Part shown: positions 23,881 through 36,496 of the stretch, piece by piece
How positions within the stretch are numbered: position 1 is the first letter of the stretch
How the letters are laid out: each line of letters begins with the position of its first letter
Position numbers and translations under genes: made by a program
Notes under the pieces: generated by a model
The model's input: only the letters and a program-made list of their open reading frames with translations
What the model was told of the DNA's origin: nothing
Databases searched by the model: none
Assembly (NCBI GenBank): GCA_032358255.1
Contig: JAULBX010002335.1
Location: 1-64,000, forward strand
Length of the DNA: 64,000 bases
Origin: Heterotrichella gracilis
Lineage: Eukaryota; Sar; Xanthophyceae; Tribonematales; Xanthonemataceae
Direction of reading: 5' to 3'

Positions 23881-24100
23881 CTATTTCGCGCGCTGGCGAC
23901 GGCGCTTGCGCTTCAAGCGCCTCATTCGCTTCTTCTTCCACTGCAAAAGGCAAACGCTTGCTCAGTAGATGGAAAGGAACACACTCAAATGAACATCAGT
24001 GGATGGCCAGGGCACCGATGCAAACGCTGCGTGCCACGCATCTATACCCTCCCCAACACACACCATCCGTGACAGGAAAGACCCTTACCTTGGCTCTCAT
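23881..24100 (-). CDS. RPL41: Ribosomal protein eL41
   Basis: Two exons on the minus strand: 24100-24089 (ATG AGA GCC AAG, donor AAG|GTAAGG) and 23940-23881 (acceptor TTTTGCAG|TGG, stop TAG). They encode only 23 aa: MRAK, then WKKKRMRRLKRKRR and a short RQRAK tail. This matches the almost invariant 25-residue eL41 of eukaryotic large ribosomal subunits, with two residues fewer near the C-terminus. The extreme Arg/Lys content, the split after MRAK and canonical splice sites make the identification firm despite the length. The first coding exon is just 12 nt. eL41 sits at the subunit interface. Upstream on the gene strand is a pyrimidine-containing leader (CCCTTCTC). Confidence 0.93.
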
Positions 24101-25049
24101 TTCGCCTTGTTTTTGACGGGTTAAAGATTGAGAAGGGCTGAACAGGGCGCAGAGCCGCCATATATGTACACGCCGGGGCAAACACTACAAGGGGAGGATG
24201 ACCATTGAAACAAAACGGGGACACTTCTCTCCTCGCTTTCATCCCTTACCAACTTCACCTTTCCCGCTAAACCACTTGGCAGGCGAGGCATCCCTGAGGA
24301 ATCGTGTTGTTTTCAGGCAAAGAGATCACCGGCACGCAGTCCATTTCCTTACTTGTTGCGTCTCTACACCCAGCCACAACGCCTGCGTGTGCTGTACTGC
24401 AGCCAGCTTGCGCATCTAACGGGTGCTGGACTGTGCATGGGGGAGGTGGAAGGCAGACAGCACTGATGGCAACGCACAGTGTGCCTTTTGCAGTTATGAT
24501 AAGGTTACAAGGTGTGTGCAGTGGTGAGTGCGAGCAGATCAGTGCCGCTACATCACTTGGTCAACGGCTCGGTCACATCAGATCACTTGTTTCATGCAAT
24601 GCGCCTGACCGGTCCCACGCGTAATCGTAGGTGTGGAGGGCGTAATAGACGTAAATATTATCGTGAACCTTTTCCCGCCGTATAGCAAGCTGCTTATACA
24701 TCCTCTGCTTACGAGACACAGCAAAGTTGACACTTGTGCACACACAGTAGATGGTATTCACACAGCAGTTCACACAGCAATCTGCCTATACTAGACCCCC
24801 TGAACAACCAGGTCTACAGTTCTGCTTTGCAAAAGCTCGCTTCCTGTCTGCAAATGCATATTGACAATGACCTGCAGGTGCCATTGGCCCCTTCTTCATC
24901 ACCACCCCCCTGGAGGGGCTGGGCCCAGAAGGCAGCAGCGGGGCAACCAACGCAAGCTTCCTGACCACCACCTGAAAGCCCACAGCCTCAACCTATTCCA
25001 AAGGGTTGTACCAGCAGTTTCCCCAGCGCAGCTCCAGGAGGCAGGCACC
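24101..25049. other. Intergenic, divergent promoters of RPL41 and the MFS gene
   Basis: No exon is recognised. An ATG at 24867 lies in the MFS frame and stays open to 25050, so a longer MFS N-terminus is formally possible. The extra residues look unlike a transporter N-terminus. Confidence 0.45.
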
Positions 25050-28000
25050 ATGCTTGCAGCCCAGCCGGACAAGCAGTCCTTGCTGCCCACAGCAGTCACA
25101 GAGAGCTCAGTCCTCTCAAAAGTGAACCGCCACCTGCTCCCGCAGTTCTTCTTCCTCACAGTGCTGTGCTACCTCGACCGAACCAACCTAGCCTTTGCAG
25201 CCCTGCAGCTCAACAAGGACCTGGGCTTCTCAGGTCAACCAAAAACCCTAAACCCTACCCACCCAGCCCCATTGCCCTGTGCACGGACTTGGTCTTCAGG
25301 TCAGCCAGTACGCACCATGCCCACCAATACGCACCCAGCCACCGGCGCATTCAAAACCCACCGTTGGGTCACCAAGGTCACAAAGCAGACAGCCTTGATG
25401 ATGACAGCCCACCACCATTCGCTGGCTGCTGATCTGGCTGTAACTAACTAACTAACTTACCACCCACGGTGTCCCTGCCCTTGCATCCACCCATTTGCAC
25501 GCCGAGTACAGAACCTTGCTTCTGTTCAGAGTGATGTCAGACCCTGCTACCCTGCTTCCCCGCACGCAATGCCATGCAATTGCATCCATTCCACACAGCC
25601 CCCCGCCTGGCTGCGTCCTGACGACCTTTATTCCCTGCCTTCCAGGCTACGTGTATGGGCTGGGCAGCAGCATCTTCTTCCTGGGCTACAGCCTGTTCCA
25701 GGTGCCTAGCAACCTGGTCCTGGTGCGGGTGGGGGCGCCTACGTGGCTGGCAAGCATAATTGTAGCATGGGGGCTGGTGGCCGTGGCGTTTGCTTGGATA
25801 CAAAGTGCGTCAGCAAACCCTAAATCCAAACCCTAAACCCTTATCATGGTGGCTTGTGGCTGTGGCAGTCGCATTTGCCAGGGGGATTGGTGTTATTGTG
25901 TGAAAGTCAGCGGCTAGGTTGAGTATTCAGTACAGTAAGGAGCTCAGCAGCACTGATGAGGTGGACCATATTTTCAGCTTTCCAAGAACATCGTTCAGTG
26001 GTAAGGGCTGGCTGAAAAGAGTGGACAGAAGCCAAGCATTACTGTCCTAGCGCTGCCTGTACCATTTCAACGCGCCCGGTGAAGCGAGCCGCTGCAGGGG
26101 TGCCAGTGTGCTTGCAGTTTCTTCTGGCATTAATAACTGTGCGTGGCACGTTTGTTCCATACTTTAAAAAAAAGGTATTGTACCTACTGTCTTACCCCGC
26201 TGGCACCATATATGAGTAGTGTTTTTTTATTTTCTAAATATATCCATTCTTAAAATAGAAGCATATATATTCAACAGGCGACTTCTATGTGCTACGCCTT
26301 CTGGGAAGCACCGAGCGCAGGGAAGGGCATATTAACGGCATGTTGGTACCACATGTAACTGATTCACCTCACTGCCCCGCATGCAACCGATTTTGTAGCC
26401 TTTGTGTTGCCCTGCAGGCACGCGAGACTTCTACGTGCTTCGCCTGCTGCTGGGCATCACCGAGTGCGGGCTGTTCCCCGGCATGTGGTACCACATGTCG
26501 CTGTTCTACCCCGAGCACCACCTGCCCATCGCCTGGTCCACCGTCATCACAGGGGTGGTGCTCAGCCAGGTGGTGGGGGCGCCCATGGCGGCATGTGAGT
26601 GGGGTTGTGGAGTGGGGTGACGTTGAGCATTTGCACGGCGAATGGTTGTTGGCACCCAGAGGTTGAGGCTGGAGGGTGCACACACATGCGCCCAACCAAC
26701 CAAGGCCATCAGCGGCCTTGATTGCGGCCAAGGGCCGGGGGAAGCGAGAGTCATTGCATCAACACTGCATGCTGCATGATTGCACCCATGATTCTTTGTG
26801 CCACTCCCCACATGGACGCGCATCCCTGTGGGCCCTAACATGCTTGAGCACAAACCGGCATTGCCAACATGGCAGCCCACCACCAACAGCCACAGACTAC
26901 GGCACCACTGACATTTCCATGCCCACCCTGCCCCCGCAGTCTTCCTGTCCCTGGACGGGACCTTTGGCCTCAAGGGCTGGCAGTGGCTGTTTGTGCTGGA
27001 GGGGCTTCCCACACTAGCGGCAGGCGGGTGGATACTCACGCGCCTGGCGGAGTCGCCCGCACAGGCGGCTTTCTTGTCGCCCAGTGAGCGCAGCTGGCTG
27101 GTTGCACGGTGAGGGCTGGGCTGGTGGGGTGGGCGGGCAGTGGGTGGGTTGCATAAAAAAATAGTTTCACGCTCCATCTGTACATGCAGGCCTTTACAGG
27201 TTCATGAGTCCTGTCTCGAGTTACCATGAAACCCTTAGGTGGGGCACAGCTGCATTCATCTTTGATGGCACCGCCATACCAAAACCCTAGCCCCAAACCC
27301 TGCACATGACCAGGCTGTAGATCAACACAGCGAACGGCATAAAATTTCATGTTAGACCACAATCTGAAACCCCCCGTGCCCCTTCAGATTACAAGAGGAG
27401 CAGGCCAGCAAGGCCTCCCGAGGCGCCTCGGGCGACGCCTGGTCCGCCGTGCGCAACTGGCGCACCTGGTACCTGTCGGCGCTGGGCATGCTGGTGGCGG
27501 TGGCACGCTATGCCATCATTTACTGGTGCCCGCTCATCATCTACTCAATGGTGGCAACCGACCAGGTCCAGCTGGGTGAGAGGGACAGGGAGGCGCTGGT
27601 GGCGCTGCTAACGGCGGTTCCCTTCAGCTTTGCTGCGCTGACCACGGTGCTCAATGCGCGGCACTCGCAGCGGACAGGTGGGCAGGATTAGGGCGGGGGG
27701 CGGGGGGCGGCTTCTTGGTGTAGGAGGCGGGGGTAGGGCTGTCGGCCACAGACCTGGATGTGGGTGGGAAGGACAAGGAGGCTCTGGTGGCGCTGCTGAC
27801 AGCACTGCCCTTCAGCTTTGCTGCGCAGGCCATGGTGCTAAATTCGCAGCACTTGCAGCGGACGGATGCGTGTGATGGGTGGGAAGGGTGGGGTGGGGTG
27901 GGGTGTTTTGCATGGGGGGTAGTGGTAAGGCATGTGGGCACTGACCTTGAGCTGAGTGAGAGGGTAGGGAGGCACGGGCGGCGCTGTCAGCAGCGGTGTC

Positions 28001-29054
28001 AGCAGCGGTGCCAGCCATGTCAGCAGACGTGTCAGCAGTGTCAGCAGCCTACATTGCTGAACGCGCGGCGCGCGCTTCCGATGGGTGTGTGGGTGGAGGT
28101 GGCTGGTGTGTGTGCATGGGAGGGGGGGATCTGGCCTGTGACCATGTTCATCATTGGGTGGTGTGGTTGCCTGAGGCACACCTTAAAACCCTAAACCCTC
28201 CATGGCCTGCAGGAGAGCGCCGGCTGCATGTTGCTGTGCCGCTGGTCATCGCGGGGGCCTCGTTCGGCGTTCTCCCCTTCCTCATGGACTTCTCCCCCTC
28301 GCTGGCATTCATCGCAATGATACCTTCTACATGTGCGTAACCCTGCACCCTACACCCTTCGTGGCCATGATGCCCTAAACCCTGAATCAGTGCCCACAGT
28401 ACCGGTAGGGGTGTGGGTCCTGAGTGCACGTGTGGATGCCTTGGATGGCCTCTCAGCACAGGCTACTCATATCATATCTGTGATATTTTTTTGTGTATGT
28501 TTTATTGTTTCTTCATGCATGCGCTCGCCACGCACAGGCAAGGCAGCAAAAGCGCCGTTTTTAGATTTTTTTCTCGCTATATATAATATTTTGCGGTTGA
28601 GGATTTATAGGATTGTGCTGTGTTTGTCTTGCATGATGTGCGCCCATGCGGCAATTCACCTTACACCATATGATATGGTCCATATCGCCATGACCTGCCA
28701 GCTGGCATTCACCTCCACCACTGCTGTCTTGTCCCAGTACCACACTGACTGTTGCCTCCTGTGTGTGCAGTGGTGTGGGCAGGCGAGGGCGTGTTCATGG
28801 CGTGGCCAGCCACCTTCCTCCAAGGACCGGGGGCAGCCACGGGGGTGGCGCTCATCAATTCGGTGGCAAACATGGGGGGCATGATCGGGCCCTACCTCAT
28901 AGGTGCGCTCAAGGAGTCCCAGGGCAATTATGCCGGGGCCTTTGTGGTGCTGGCGCTGGTGCTACTCACCACATCCATCATGGCATACTGCTTCCCAGAC
29001 AGCAACCGGAAGCCTGGGGCAGCGGCGGGGGTAGGGCGCAAAGACACGCAATAG
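25050..29054 (+). CDS. MFS transporter, anion:cation symporter (ACS)-like
   Basis: Seven exons: 25050-25233, 25646-25804, 26418-26594, 26940-27108, 27388-27677, 28213-28332 and 28771-29054. They total 1383 nt, in frame, 460 aa, typical for a 12-helix MFS carrier. Family marks are TM1 FFFLTVLCYLDRTNLAFAAL, the GLGSSIFFLGYSLFQVPSN segment, FYVLRLLLGITECGLFPGMW, and the central GLKGWQWLFVLEGLPTLAAG followed by LTRLAESPAQAAFLS. This is the pattern of ACS permeases (allantoate, nicotinate or phthalate-type organic anions). The last exon holds GVALINSVANMGGMIGPYLI. The substrate cannot be deduced. Introns contain echoes of exon 3 (near 26275) and of the exon 5 end (27728-28080). A decayed second copy lies at 37615-40491. 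Confidence 0.88.
27690..28085 (+). repeat. Degenerate copies of the MFS exon 5 end in the following intron
   Basis: Exon 5 ends with GAGGCGCTGGTGGCGCTGCT...CGGACAG|GTGGG. After the donor the intron repeats this block at about 27775-27880 (GAGGCTCTGGTGGCGCTGCT...CGGACGG) and more loosely at about 27965-28080. The copies accumulate stops and lack a clean acceptor, so they are duplication debris rather than exons. Confidence 0.75.
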
Positions 29055-31005
29055 CAGGGGGTAACTGGGTGCGGAGGGTGGGTGGGTGGGTGGGTGGGGG
29101 GCGGAGTGGTGTGATGGCTGCTGGAGGTCCTGGCGCTGGTGCAGGCCACATCCATCATGGCATACAGTCACAGTAGAAGGCATTTCCAGCTGTCACCGAC
29201 TAATTTAAAACATTGACTTGGGTATCCCTCAAGGGCAGTCGGTCTACAACTTTTTTGACAACTAGAGTGAGTGCACATCATGGCATAGTGCTTCCAGAGA
29301 ACAAATGGAGCAGGGGCCAAGCGTTGGGAGCGGCGGGGCCCCCCAGTGACGCGCAAAGATACGGGGAGGTGTTTATCAGGTGTGATGCTACGCCTTTGGT
29401 TGGTTTGGTTTGAGCATGCCAAAGGGCTGTGTTGCTGCGATAATCTGGCCAGAGCTCTGCTGTGCCATGTATTTCAAATCGCTTCCTTCGTATCCATTTT
29501 TTGAATGGGAACACGGAGCCCTTTGTAGGTTTCCTGTGTTTTGGCGCGCCTGGGTGGCTGGGGCTTATTTATTGTTATATGTCTCCTACTGCAGTTTGTT
29601 GTTGGAGGCAGAAATGCTGCTGCAGGATAACTTGGTAGGTAACTACCCAAAACCTGAATGCCTGTGGGCCAGGCACAAGTTATAACAGTGCCTGGCGTAT
29701 GCACTGCTTTTGTTCCTTGGGCATTTGTCCACGGCGGTTGTGGCCGCAGGAACCCAAAGGGGTGTTACCACCCAGCCAGAGCCCGCGCCACATATACATC
29801 CGCACACCGTGTGGGTGGTAAGACTGTGAGTTGAGTTGATGTCAACAAGGCCGTAGCAAAAGTGTTGTAACCCGCCAGGCTTCAAGCTTTGGGCTTCAAG
29901 CACGGTGGTGTGGGTGTCCCCAGAAAAGTAGATGCAAGGTTACTAACCTTAGGTTAATCGTAGGGACAGGACCGCCAGAGCGGCAGCTTGCAAAATGTAA
30001 GTGCTACCTCTCTCACACTGGCATGTGCAGTCAGTTCTGGCCTGTTGGTGGGCGGTGCTGTGTGGGCGATGCTGTGGCAGCAACAGTACAAGGAGAAAGG
30101 GGGAGAATAGCAGTGAGGACCCAGGACCTATTGCCACCACCATGCGTTGGTCTTCATACACTGTGCCCTTGAGAAACTCAGCACACTGCAGCAAACACTT
30201 GCGGGGGCTGACTACCAGTGCTACCACAGCCATCAGCCATGGGACACAGCCAGCAAAAAGGCAAGTAGGTGAGTTGGTAAGCCCACCACTAGGGTAGGAT
30301 AGTGTACAAGTATACCATCACAGGTACATAGACCGTGTACGAGTATATTATTACAGACGGTGTACCAGGATCCCACATTGATCCTTTTTCCCTAGCCAGA
30401 AACGTCAGGTTGTGGTCAGTATTGTTGGTAAGCATGTCTCCTAGGGCGGCCCGGCCAACACCCTTTGGCTAACGTGTCCACTACCGCTGCTAGTGTGTAT
30501 TCCCCCCGTGCTGTTGCTTGCACCACATGTGTACAACAGCTTGCACCAAGCACAAGCTCAAGCGTTCCCCTGTTCGAGCAGATCTGGCGGGGGAGTGAAC
30601 AGTCCTACACACCTAGGTAAGGTCGTGTACTATCGATGACATAGTTCCCGCTCAAGTTTCTACAGCACTCGGGCTGTGCCCTTGCCGTTTGACCTCGCTA
30701 AGCTAACCGTAAAGCACCGATTGGCAGGCTGGCGCCCATGCTGGGCGCCCGCCTATTCATGACAAATCCTGGGTCATGGAAATGCGCCAAGCAATCGTCC
30801 GGCCAGGAGGACTTTAAGTACATCACAAGTGTCTTCCTGGTACGGCATACGTACGGCAAGGGACTATTCAACAAATTGCGACAAACATGGTTTAATAATC
30901 TGCCACCGTTTCGGCGGAGACCGCCGTTAGGCGCTTTAAAAGAAGTCTGTGAAAGACTGGTAACCAATTCGCGCGCTTGTAGGCCCTATCTGCAGCTATA
31001 AGAGC
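29055..31005 (+). promoter_or_regulatory. MFS 3' flank and VWD3 promoter region
   Basis: No gene is seen. Segments recur in unit B: 29200-29430 resembles 40640-40870, and 29960-30250 resembles 41500-41850. At 30903-30940 a CG-rich dyad (TTTCGGCGGAGACCGCCGTT followed by AGGCGCTTTAAA) is conserved upstream of VWD4 (42718-42756) and partly of VWD5 (48250-48285). A TATA-like GCTATAAGAGC lies near 30995. Confidence 0.5.
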
Positions 31006-31540
31006 TCCAAACCTGCACACTGCTAGGCATAATCTGCTATCTCCTTGTGACTTGCATAGGACACGGCTTCATTTTCACCCCACACTAGTCTGCCTGTGCA
31101 ATAGCTAATTGGTTGCAACTGCAAGCACCTTCAACTGTCAACGTTGCCTGCACTTCAAGGTTTCACTCCCCTCGACAGCTGCTCCAAAGGGTAAGCGAAC
31201 TAGCCTTGCCAAGAATGCTTCAACTCCACAGGGCCATACGTTGGTGGCATGCATATATGCACACTGCGAGGCTGCACACAAGCACATACGTACGTTACAA
31301 GCATGCTCCACTAGTGATTCGGGCTACGTCCGTATAACTAGCTCGCCAGCACGCATGTAGCACTCACGCTGCAAATTAGGTATTTTGCCTTGCTGACCAC
31401 TGTCGCACACACTTCTGCAGGTTGTTAGTTGTTTGGGCAGGGTTCGTGGTGCATGCGCACTATGGATATGGGATAGGGGTGACGTGTATTCTGCTCGTAT
31501 TCCAGGTTCAAGCCCAAGATCTCGTTCACCAACCCTCACG
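31006..31540 (+). promoter_or_regulatory. VWD3 5' UTR with a 315-nt intron
   Basis: Donor AAAGG|GTAAGCG (exon edge 31190) and acceptor TATTCCAG|GTTCAAGCCC (31506) define a 5' UTR intron. Homologous donors and acceptors occur in VWD4 (42997/43311) and VWD5 (48524/48925). The leader GTTCAAGCCCAA...CTCGTTC directly before the ATG is conserved in all three. Confidence 0.6.
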
Positions 31541-34229
31541 ATGGCTCGTATTGCGGTTACGCTGCTGTTTGCGGCGTTGGCTGTGGCCACCACCCTACAG
31601 GGCGCAGCAGCAGGTGGGTTGATGCATTGCGCGCGCAGCCGCGCGGCATGCACATGCGTTGCCTGCACCCTCCTGCCAAGACCTCGAAAGGGCAACTTCG
31701 GCCCAAACTGGACCTGCGTTGCTAGCTAGCTATACTGTGCCACCACCCCTTTTGTCCTCGTCATACCCCTGGTCACCTTTGCCTAGCTAGCTCAATAGAG
31801 AGTTGGGTGCACGTGCCCACTGCTGCATGCCGTTCCGCCTCGAGGTCGTCAATGCTCTTCGCGCTTTGCTCTGTGAGCTATGTGAACGCCTAAGAAAGCT
31901 GCCAAAATCACCCTCACTAAGTTGCCTGCCTGCTGGTTCCCACTGCGACCTCCCACAAAGTGCATTTACCGGTCTGTGCGCACCCATGGGTAGCAACCCT
32001 AGCGGCGGAAACGCCAGGCGTACGCTTTGCTGATACGTTGGTTCCTGTTACAGGCACCTGCCCTTTCACCGCCCGGTGGCACTGCGCCTCAACGACGGGT
32101 GAGAGGGGTACCCTGGCGTGGGCGTGGACCGGCGCGGACAAGAAGGCGCCCTACCACAACGCAAACTTCGGTGCCTGCTGCGACACCTGCACCGCCACCC
32201 CTGGCTGCAAGTTCTGGAACTACCTCGAGTCAGCGGGCAAGGGTCAACCAGAAGACTCTCAGCAGAACGAGAAGGTGTGTGTTAGGTGTGTATTAGGTGT
32301 GTATTAGGCGAAACATCCAGGCTCGGGACCTGTACTGGTTTTCGTGTTACCCTGTTTTGCTGGCAATTTAAACCTATAATGGAGCCAAATTTGCTTACAC
32401 TTGAAGCAATTTGCAAGGATGCCAGGCGCTAGCGCTGCAAAGCTGTGCATGACACTGCATGGCACTGCGCGCATCTAGTTTGAAGTCAGTGCTTTGTTCA
32501 ACCTATTTTGTGTTTTGTCTGTTCTGTCTGGCTACCGCATGCACATGTCTTGAAAGACAGATATTTTGCTCCCTTGAAAGTCAACACAGCACCTTGCCTG
32601 CAAAATATGTATAGAACCTGTTGGCAAGCAACATGGTATTGACCATTACCCGTTTACACTGTTGCAGGAGTGCTGGATCTACACCTCCGCCCCCTACCCC
32701 GTGCCCTCCCCATGGCCACGTGGCCACCCATCAACGACCACGACTACCCCTACGTCTCTCCTACGACTCCCCCAGGCTACTTCGCTCCCAACTGGAAGTG
32801 CGGCACCCCAGCGCCCCCAACCACTCCAGGCACCCCTGGCACCCCAGGTGCCCCCGCCCCCAGTGGAGGCGGCAACTCTGGCGGCGGCTTTGGCGACCCC
32901 CACATCAATGGCTTTGATGGCCGCTGGTTTGACTTCCCCGGCCTGCCCGACAAGGTATTCAACCTGCTGACTGAGCCCCGTTACCAGCTCAACGCGCTCT
33001 TCTCCAACCTGGGCAACACCGAGGTCATGAACAACTACATGACCCTCATTGGCCTGGTGCACGGCAAGGTGCAGATAGCCATTGAGGCAAGGGGGGATGG
33101 CAAGATTGGAGGTGAGCACAACACCACATGGCCCCCTGTTGTCAGTGATGCGCTGCCTCCCTGATACTTAATTATTGCATTGTGCACTACCAGCCTTATA
33201 CCCTGATTAGGGTTGTCATGAACCAGTGCTGTCAAGCCAGTTGCAACAATTCAATTTTTATTGCCTCAGCGTAATAACCTATGCCTCACCCCACTCCACC
33301 ACTCCTCCACCCCCTCCCCTGACCCCCCACCCATTTCTCACTCGCAGTGTACATCAACAACATGGACGTCACCGCCTACCTCGTACCAGGCCAGCCCATG
33401 ACCCTGCGCAAGTTCAGTGCCGACATCGTGCTGCGCAAGGAGGTGCGCGCCACAGGTGCTGCCCTGGTGGTGGACACCCCCGAGCTGCGCTTCCGGATTG
33501 TGAGCGACCAGGGCAATGACTACCTTGATGTCAACGTGGCTGTCATGGAGAGCCAAAGGTGAGGGACATGCATCCATGTGGTGGTTTTGTCTGCATGCAT
33601 TTTCTAGAAGCCATCATGTCATGCCATGTGATGTAGTGCTGCACACCAAAAACCCTAAACCCTAAACACTCCCTGTGCATTGCTCTTTTGCAATCCTGTC
33701 CAGGGTGCTGTCCCAGGACGCCATGCATTGCTGTGTCTTGAAACCCTAAATCTAGCCCTACACTTAATTGCTAGTGCCTGTGTACTGCTGCCCTCAACCC
33801 CCGCCCCTACCCTCCCGCGCAGCCTGAACCCTAAACCCTAAACCCTAAACACCGGCCACTGCCTGACCCCCCCCCCCACCCCCCCTGCGCAGCCCCATCG
33901 TCGATATGCACGGCGTGCTGGGCCAGACTTGGTACCATGGCAAGGCGCGCTCCCTACCAGTGGTTAACGGCACACATATAGTCGCCGGCGACACCCTCGA
34001 CTACGTGGTGGCTGATGGCATCTTTGGATCCAGCTTCGCCTACAACGCCTTCATCCCCGTTGCCCCTGTGGTGGAGGCTGAGGCTAGCACTGACTCTGAG
34101 ACACCTGTGCGCCGCGCACTGGTTGAGGGCGTCCCCTTGATTGCCCTCACTGGTGCCGATGCAGGGTTTGCCACGAGGAATGGCCAGGCTGTGCGTGGTG
34201 AGGCGGTGTTCATTGCTCTGCAATCGTAG
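31541..34229 (+). pseudogene. VWD3: secreted-family paralog with a 14-bp frameshifting insertion
   Basis: Five exons: 31541-31613, 32054-32274, 32668-33111, 33348-33558 and 33893-34229. They total 1286 nt, which is 3n+2. The signal peptide (MARIAVTLLFAALAVATTLQ), apple/PAN-like module (GACCDTCTATPGCKFWNY), vWD-like exons and MHGVLGQTW end are all present with canonical splice sites. Exon 3 shifts frame after ECWIYTSAPYPVPSP. Against VWD5 it has 14 extra bases at 32712-32725, containing the perfect 12-bp palindrome GGCCACGTGGCC. Without them the coding length would be 424 codons, stop included. The linker is short and Pro/Gly-rich (GTPGTPGAPAP) rather than SPPP. Either it is a very recent pseudogene, it is spliced differently, or the insertion is an assembly error. 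Confidence 0.8.
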
Positions 34230-35499
34230 GTGCAGACACCCACATGGGCTGTTTTCTACTCTGCCCTGTGATTACGACTATTCTCAATTTTCGTTTGCAT
34301 TTTCACAGCCCTTTGTGCCTCTGGGCTGCGATGATACCTAGTATAAACTGAGGAATTGAACTAGCCTTAAGGGTTTTTCAGGGGGCTCAATAGGATAAAT
34401 TCTATTGCAGCTAGTTTTGTACATTGGCATATATGTGGCATGGTGCGCTGCTTTTCGTATGCATTTACACAATACACTTACATTTGTTGTTCCCCCTACC
34501 CAGTAAAGGTTGAATTTGACTTTCTAAAGCTCACGTATGACGCCTTTGTAGTTTTGGAATGATTTGTGGATCACCCATGCGAATTGTCACCCACTAGGGT
34601 CAGGATTTCATGATGAATTACCTTCCAAACACCTTACTCCATCTCATCAACATACCAAGTGTGCTTTTCACCTAGAACAATCTGCACTCCACAGGTAGAT
34701 ACAATGACTGTTTTCCAGCAAATATCATCATGCAGCAGTGTCTGCTTTTCTAACTCTGCCCACCAAACTACCGGTATGTAGTGCAGTTTTTAGAGCCCCC
34801 AAGGGTCCCAGATGCCCTGTAATGAAACACCTGGCCAGTGCGGGTGTGGTTACAACCTAGTAGGGTACCCTAGTACTAATACTCGCCACCAGCATACGCT
34901 GCAACATTGCAAGATCCCCAATTGTAACAACCTACAACAATGGCCACCAATTCCCAACCCTATCTGCATGGCAGATATCGATAGATATCTTAGCGGCACG
35001 CAACACCTGTGGCTTCCGCAGCTTTTCAAATTGAAGCCAAGAAGTCAAACACTAGGACTGCCCAGAAGTTCCCTAAATAGCTAATTTACAAAACTGGGTG
35101 ACGGTGGCCGTTCCACAGCTGCCAGGCTGAACAGCGACTGATGGGATAGTGCTTATGCTTGGCTTCTGTTGTAACCATTTCTGAAGAGAGGGGATGCACA
35201 AAGGCAAACCGCGTTGCATTTCCTGTTGATTTTGATGTGTGGCCTCCGTGACCAATGCAATCCATGAGAACCACTGGTAATTTATCAAGGTTGTGCATGT
35301 TGCAGCCCGCCTGTTTCCAGCCTGCAGCGCTTCCGACTGGAGTGGTGGGGGAGAGTGCATTGGTTGAAGGCAGAGAACCTCTCCTTATTTTTTTGTGGGA
35401 AACTCTGAAGCACTTTCTGAGACTGGTTGTTCGCTCAACCCTACTAGGGTGTTGCTCCAGGGGGTACGGTAGCAAGGAAAGGTGTGTGCACTTAGGGGC
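34230..35499. other. Conserved 3' flank of the duplicated VWD units; no gene seen
   Basis: This segment is alignable with the flanks of VWD4 (46158-47350) and VWD5 (51666-52750). Shared landmarks are GGGTTTTTCAGGGGGCTC, CCGGTATGTAGTGCA and ATTGAAGCCAAGAAGTCAAA. No coding sequence is recognised. Confidence 0.6.
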
Positions 35500-35789
35500 C
35501 AACTCCATGATCGAGTCCCTCGAGAGGCTCACACGAGTCGGTGCGTTTGCCAAAGCCCTGTGCATAGGGCCGCATCACCTGCCCGCGCTTGCATGAGGTG
35601 TCACATCGACGTGCTCCCCCTGCAGACCAGGCTGTTGTAAGCTGTTGCTGAGCTGTATGGAGAGCCAGAGCTCTCTATTTATTGAGTTCCAACGGGCAAC
35701 CGTGTACTCGCAAGACCTGGAGGGGGGTGCTTTCCAACAGGCTGCCTGGGTCTGCAAGTAAAGACAAGGAGAACGGATGGCAGCTTCAG
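35500..35789 (+). pseudogene. TPS exon 1-2 relic (unit A)
   Basis: 35500-35540 copies the end of TPS exon 1 (ATCGAG...AGGCTCACACGAGTCG|GTGCG). 35626-35789 copies exon 2 (GTGTACTCGCAAGACCTGGA ... GATGGCAGCTTCAG). It lacks the bases encoding QQRLIVVAN and contains stops. It cannot encode TPS. Confidence 0.85.
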
Positions 35790-36496
35790 GTGTGCATGCA
35801 TTGGTGCATGCATATGTGCAAGGGCGTGGATTGACGTGGGCCTGCTTGCATATGTGTCTATTTAGCAAGCAGTGAATATTTGGGCATCCATTGCACATAT
35901 GGGTTACACTGGTGGATATGGAGGTGGGAGGGTGGGGTGGCTGTGGCACGGCGCTTGGCACTTGGCCTGGATAGTTGATGGGTAGTTGTGCAGCAATTGG
36001 AGACAGTTGTGGTTGAATGACTGAGGATTAAAGGGTGGCACATAGTGCTGAGCAAGTGCTTGGCAGTAACCCCTCGTGCATTGTTGACAGTGGCACCTCA
36101 TGCGTTGTTGACAACTTGTGAATACCTCAATGTGCGAATGTGGGTGGGGGTGTATTGGGTGGGAGGGGAAGGAAATCCTTGCGCCAGCTGTCCATTCGGG
36201 GCTCCGCTGGTTTAGGACGTGCACTGGCAATAGTACATTGGGACACTGCCACTGCAATATCACTAGCTAGGTCCCTGCTACACTGACTGCATGGACTGCC
36301 CAATGGCGCTTCCAACACCTTTTAGCCGCTGTGACTACCGCCTACCCAAGGGCCCATTTTGGGTGCTTCCCATTTCCTGGCGCAGCACTGGTGGTGCGCT
36401 AGGGTTGTAGGGTTACTTTGCGGCGTTGCATGTTTGGTGAGCACGCTAGGGTTTCAGGATCTCAGGGTCTTAGGGTTTTGCTTTGTGTTTTTGCAG

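Noticed and set aside
24867-25049. Upstream in-frame ATG of the MFS gene
   Set aside because: The extra residues are His/Pro-rich with no family similarity. The start at 25050 gives a typical short cytoplasmic N-terminus, but this is not proven.
33820-33860. Telomere or chromosome end (CCCTAAACCCTAAACCCTAAAC)
   Set aside because: Such runs are short, scattered through introns on both strands, and flanked by genes on both sides; they are interstitial.
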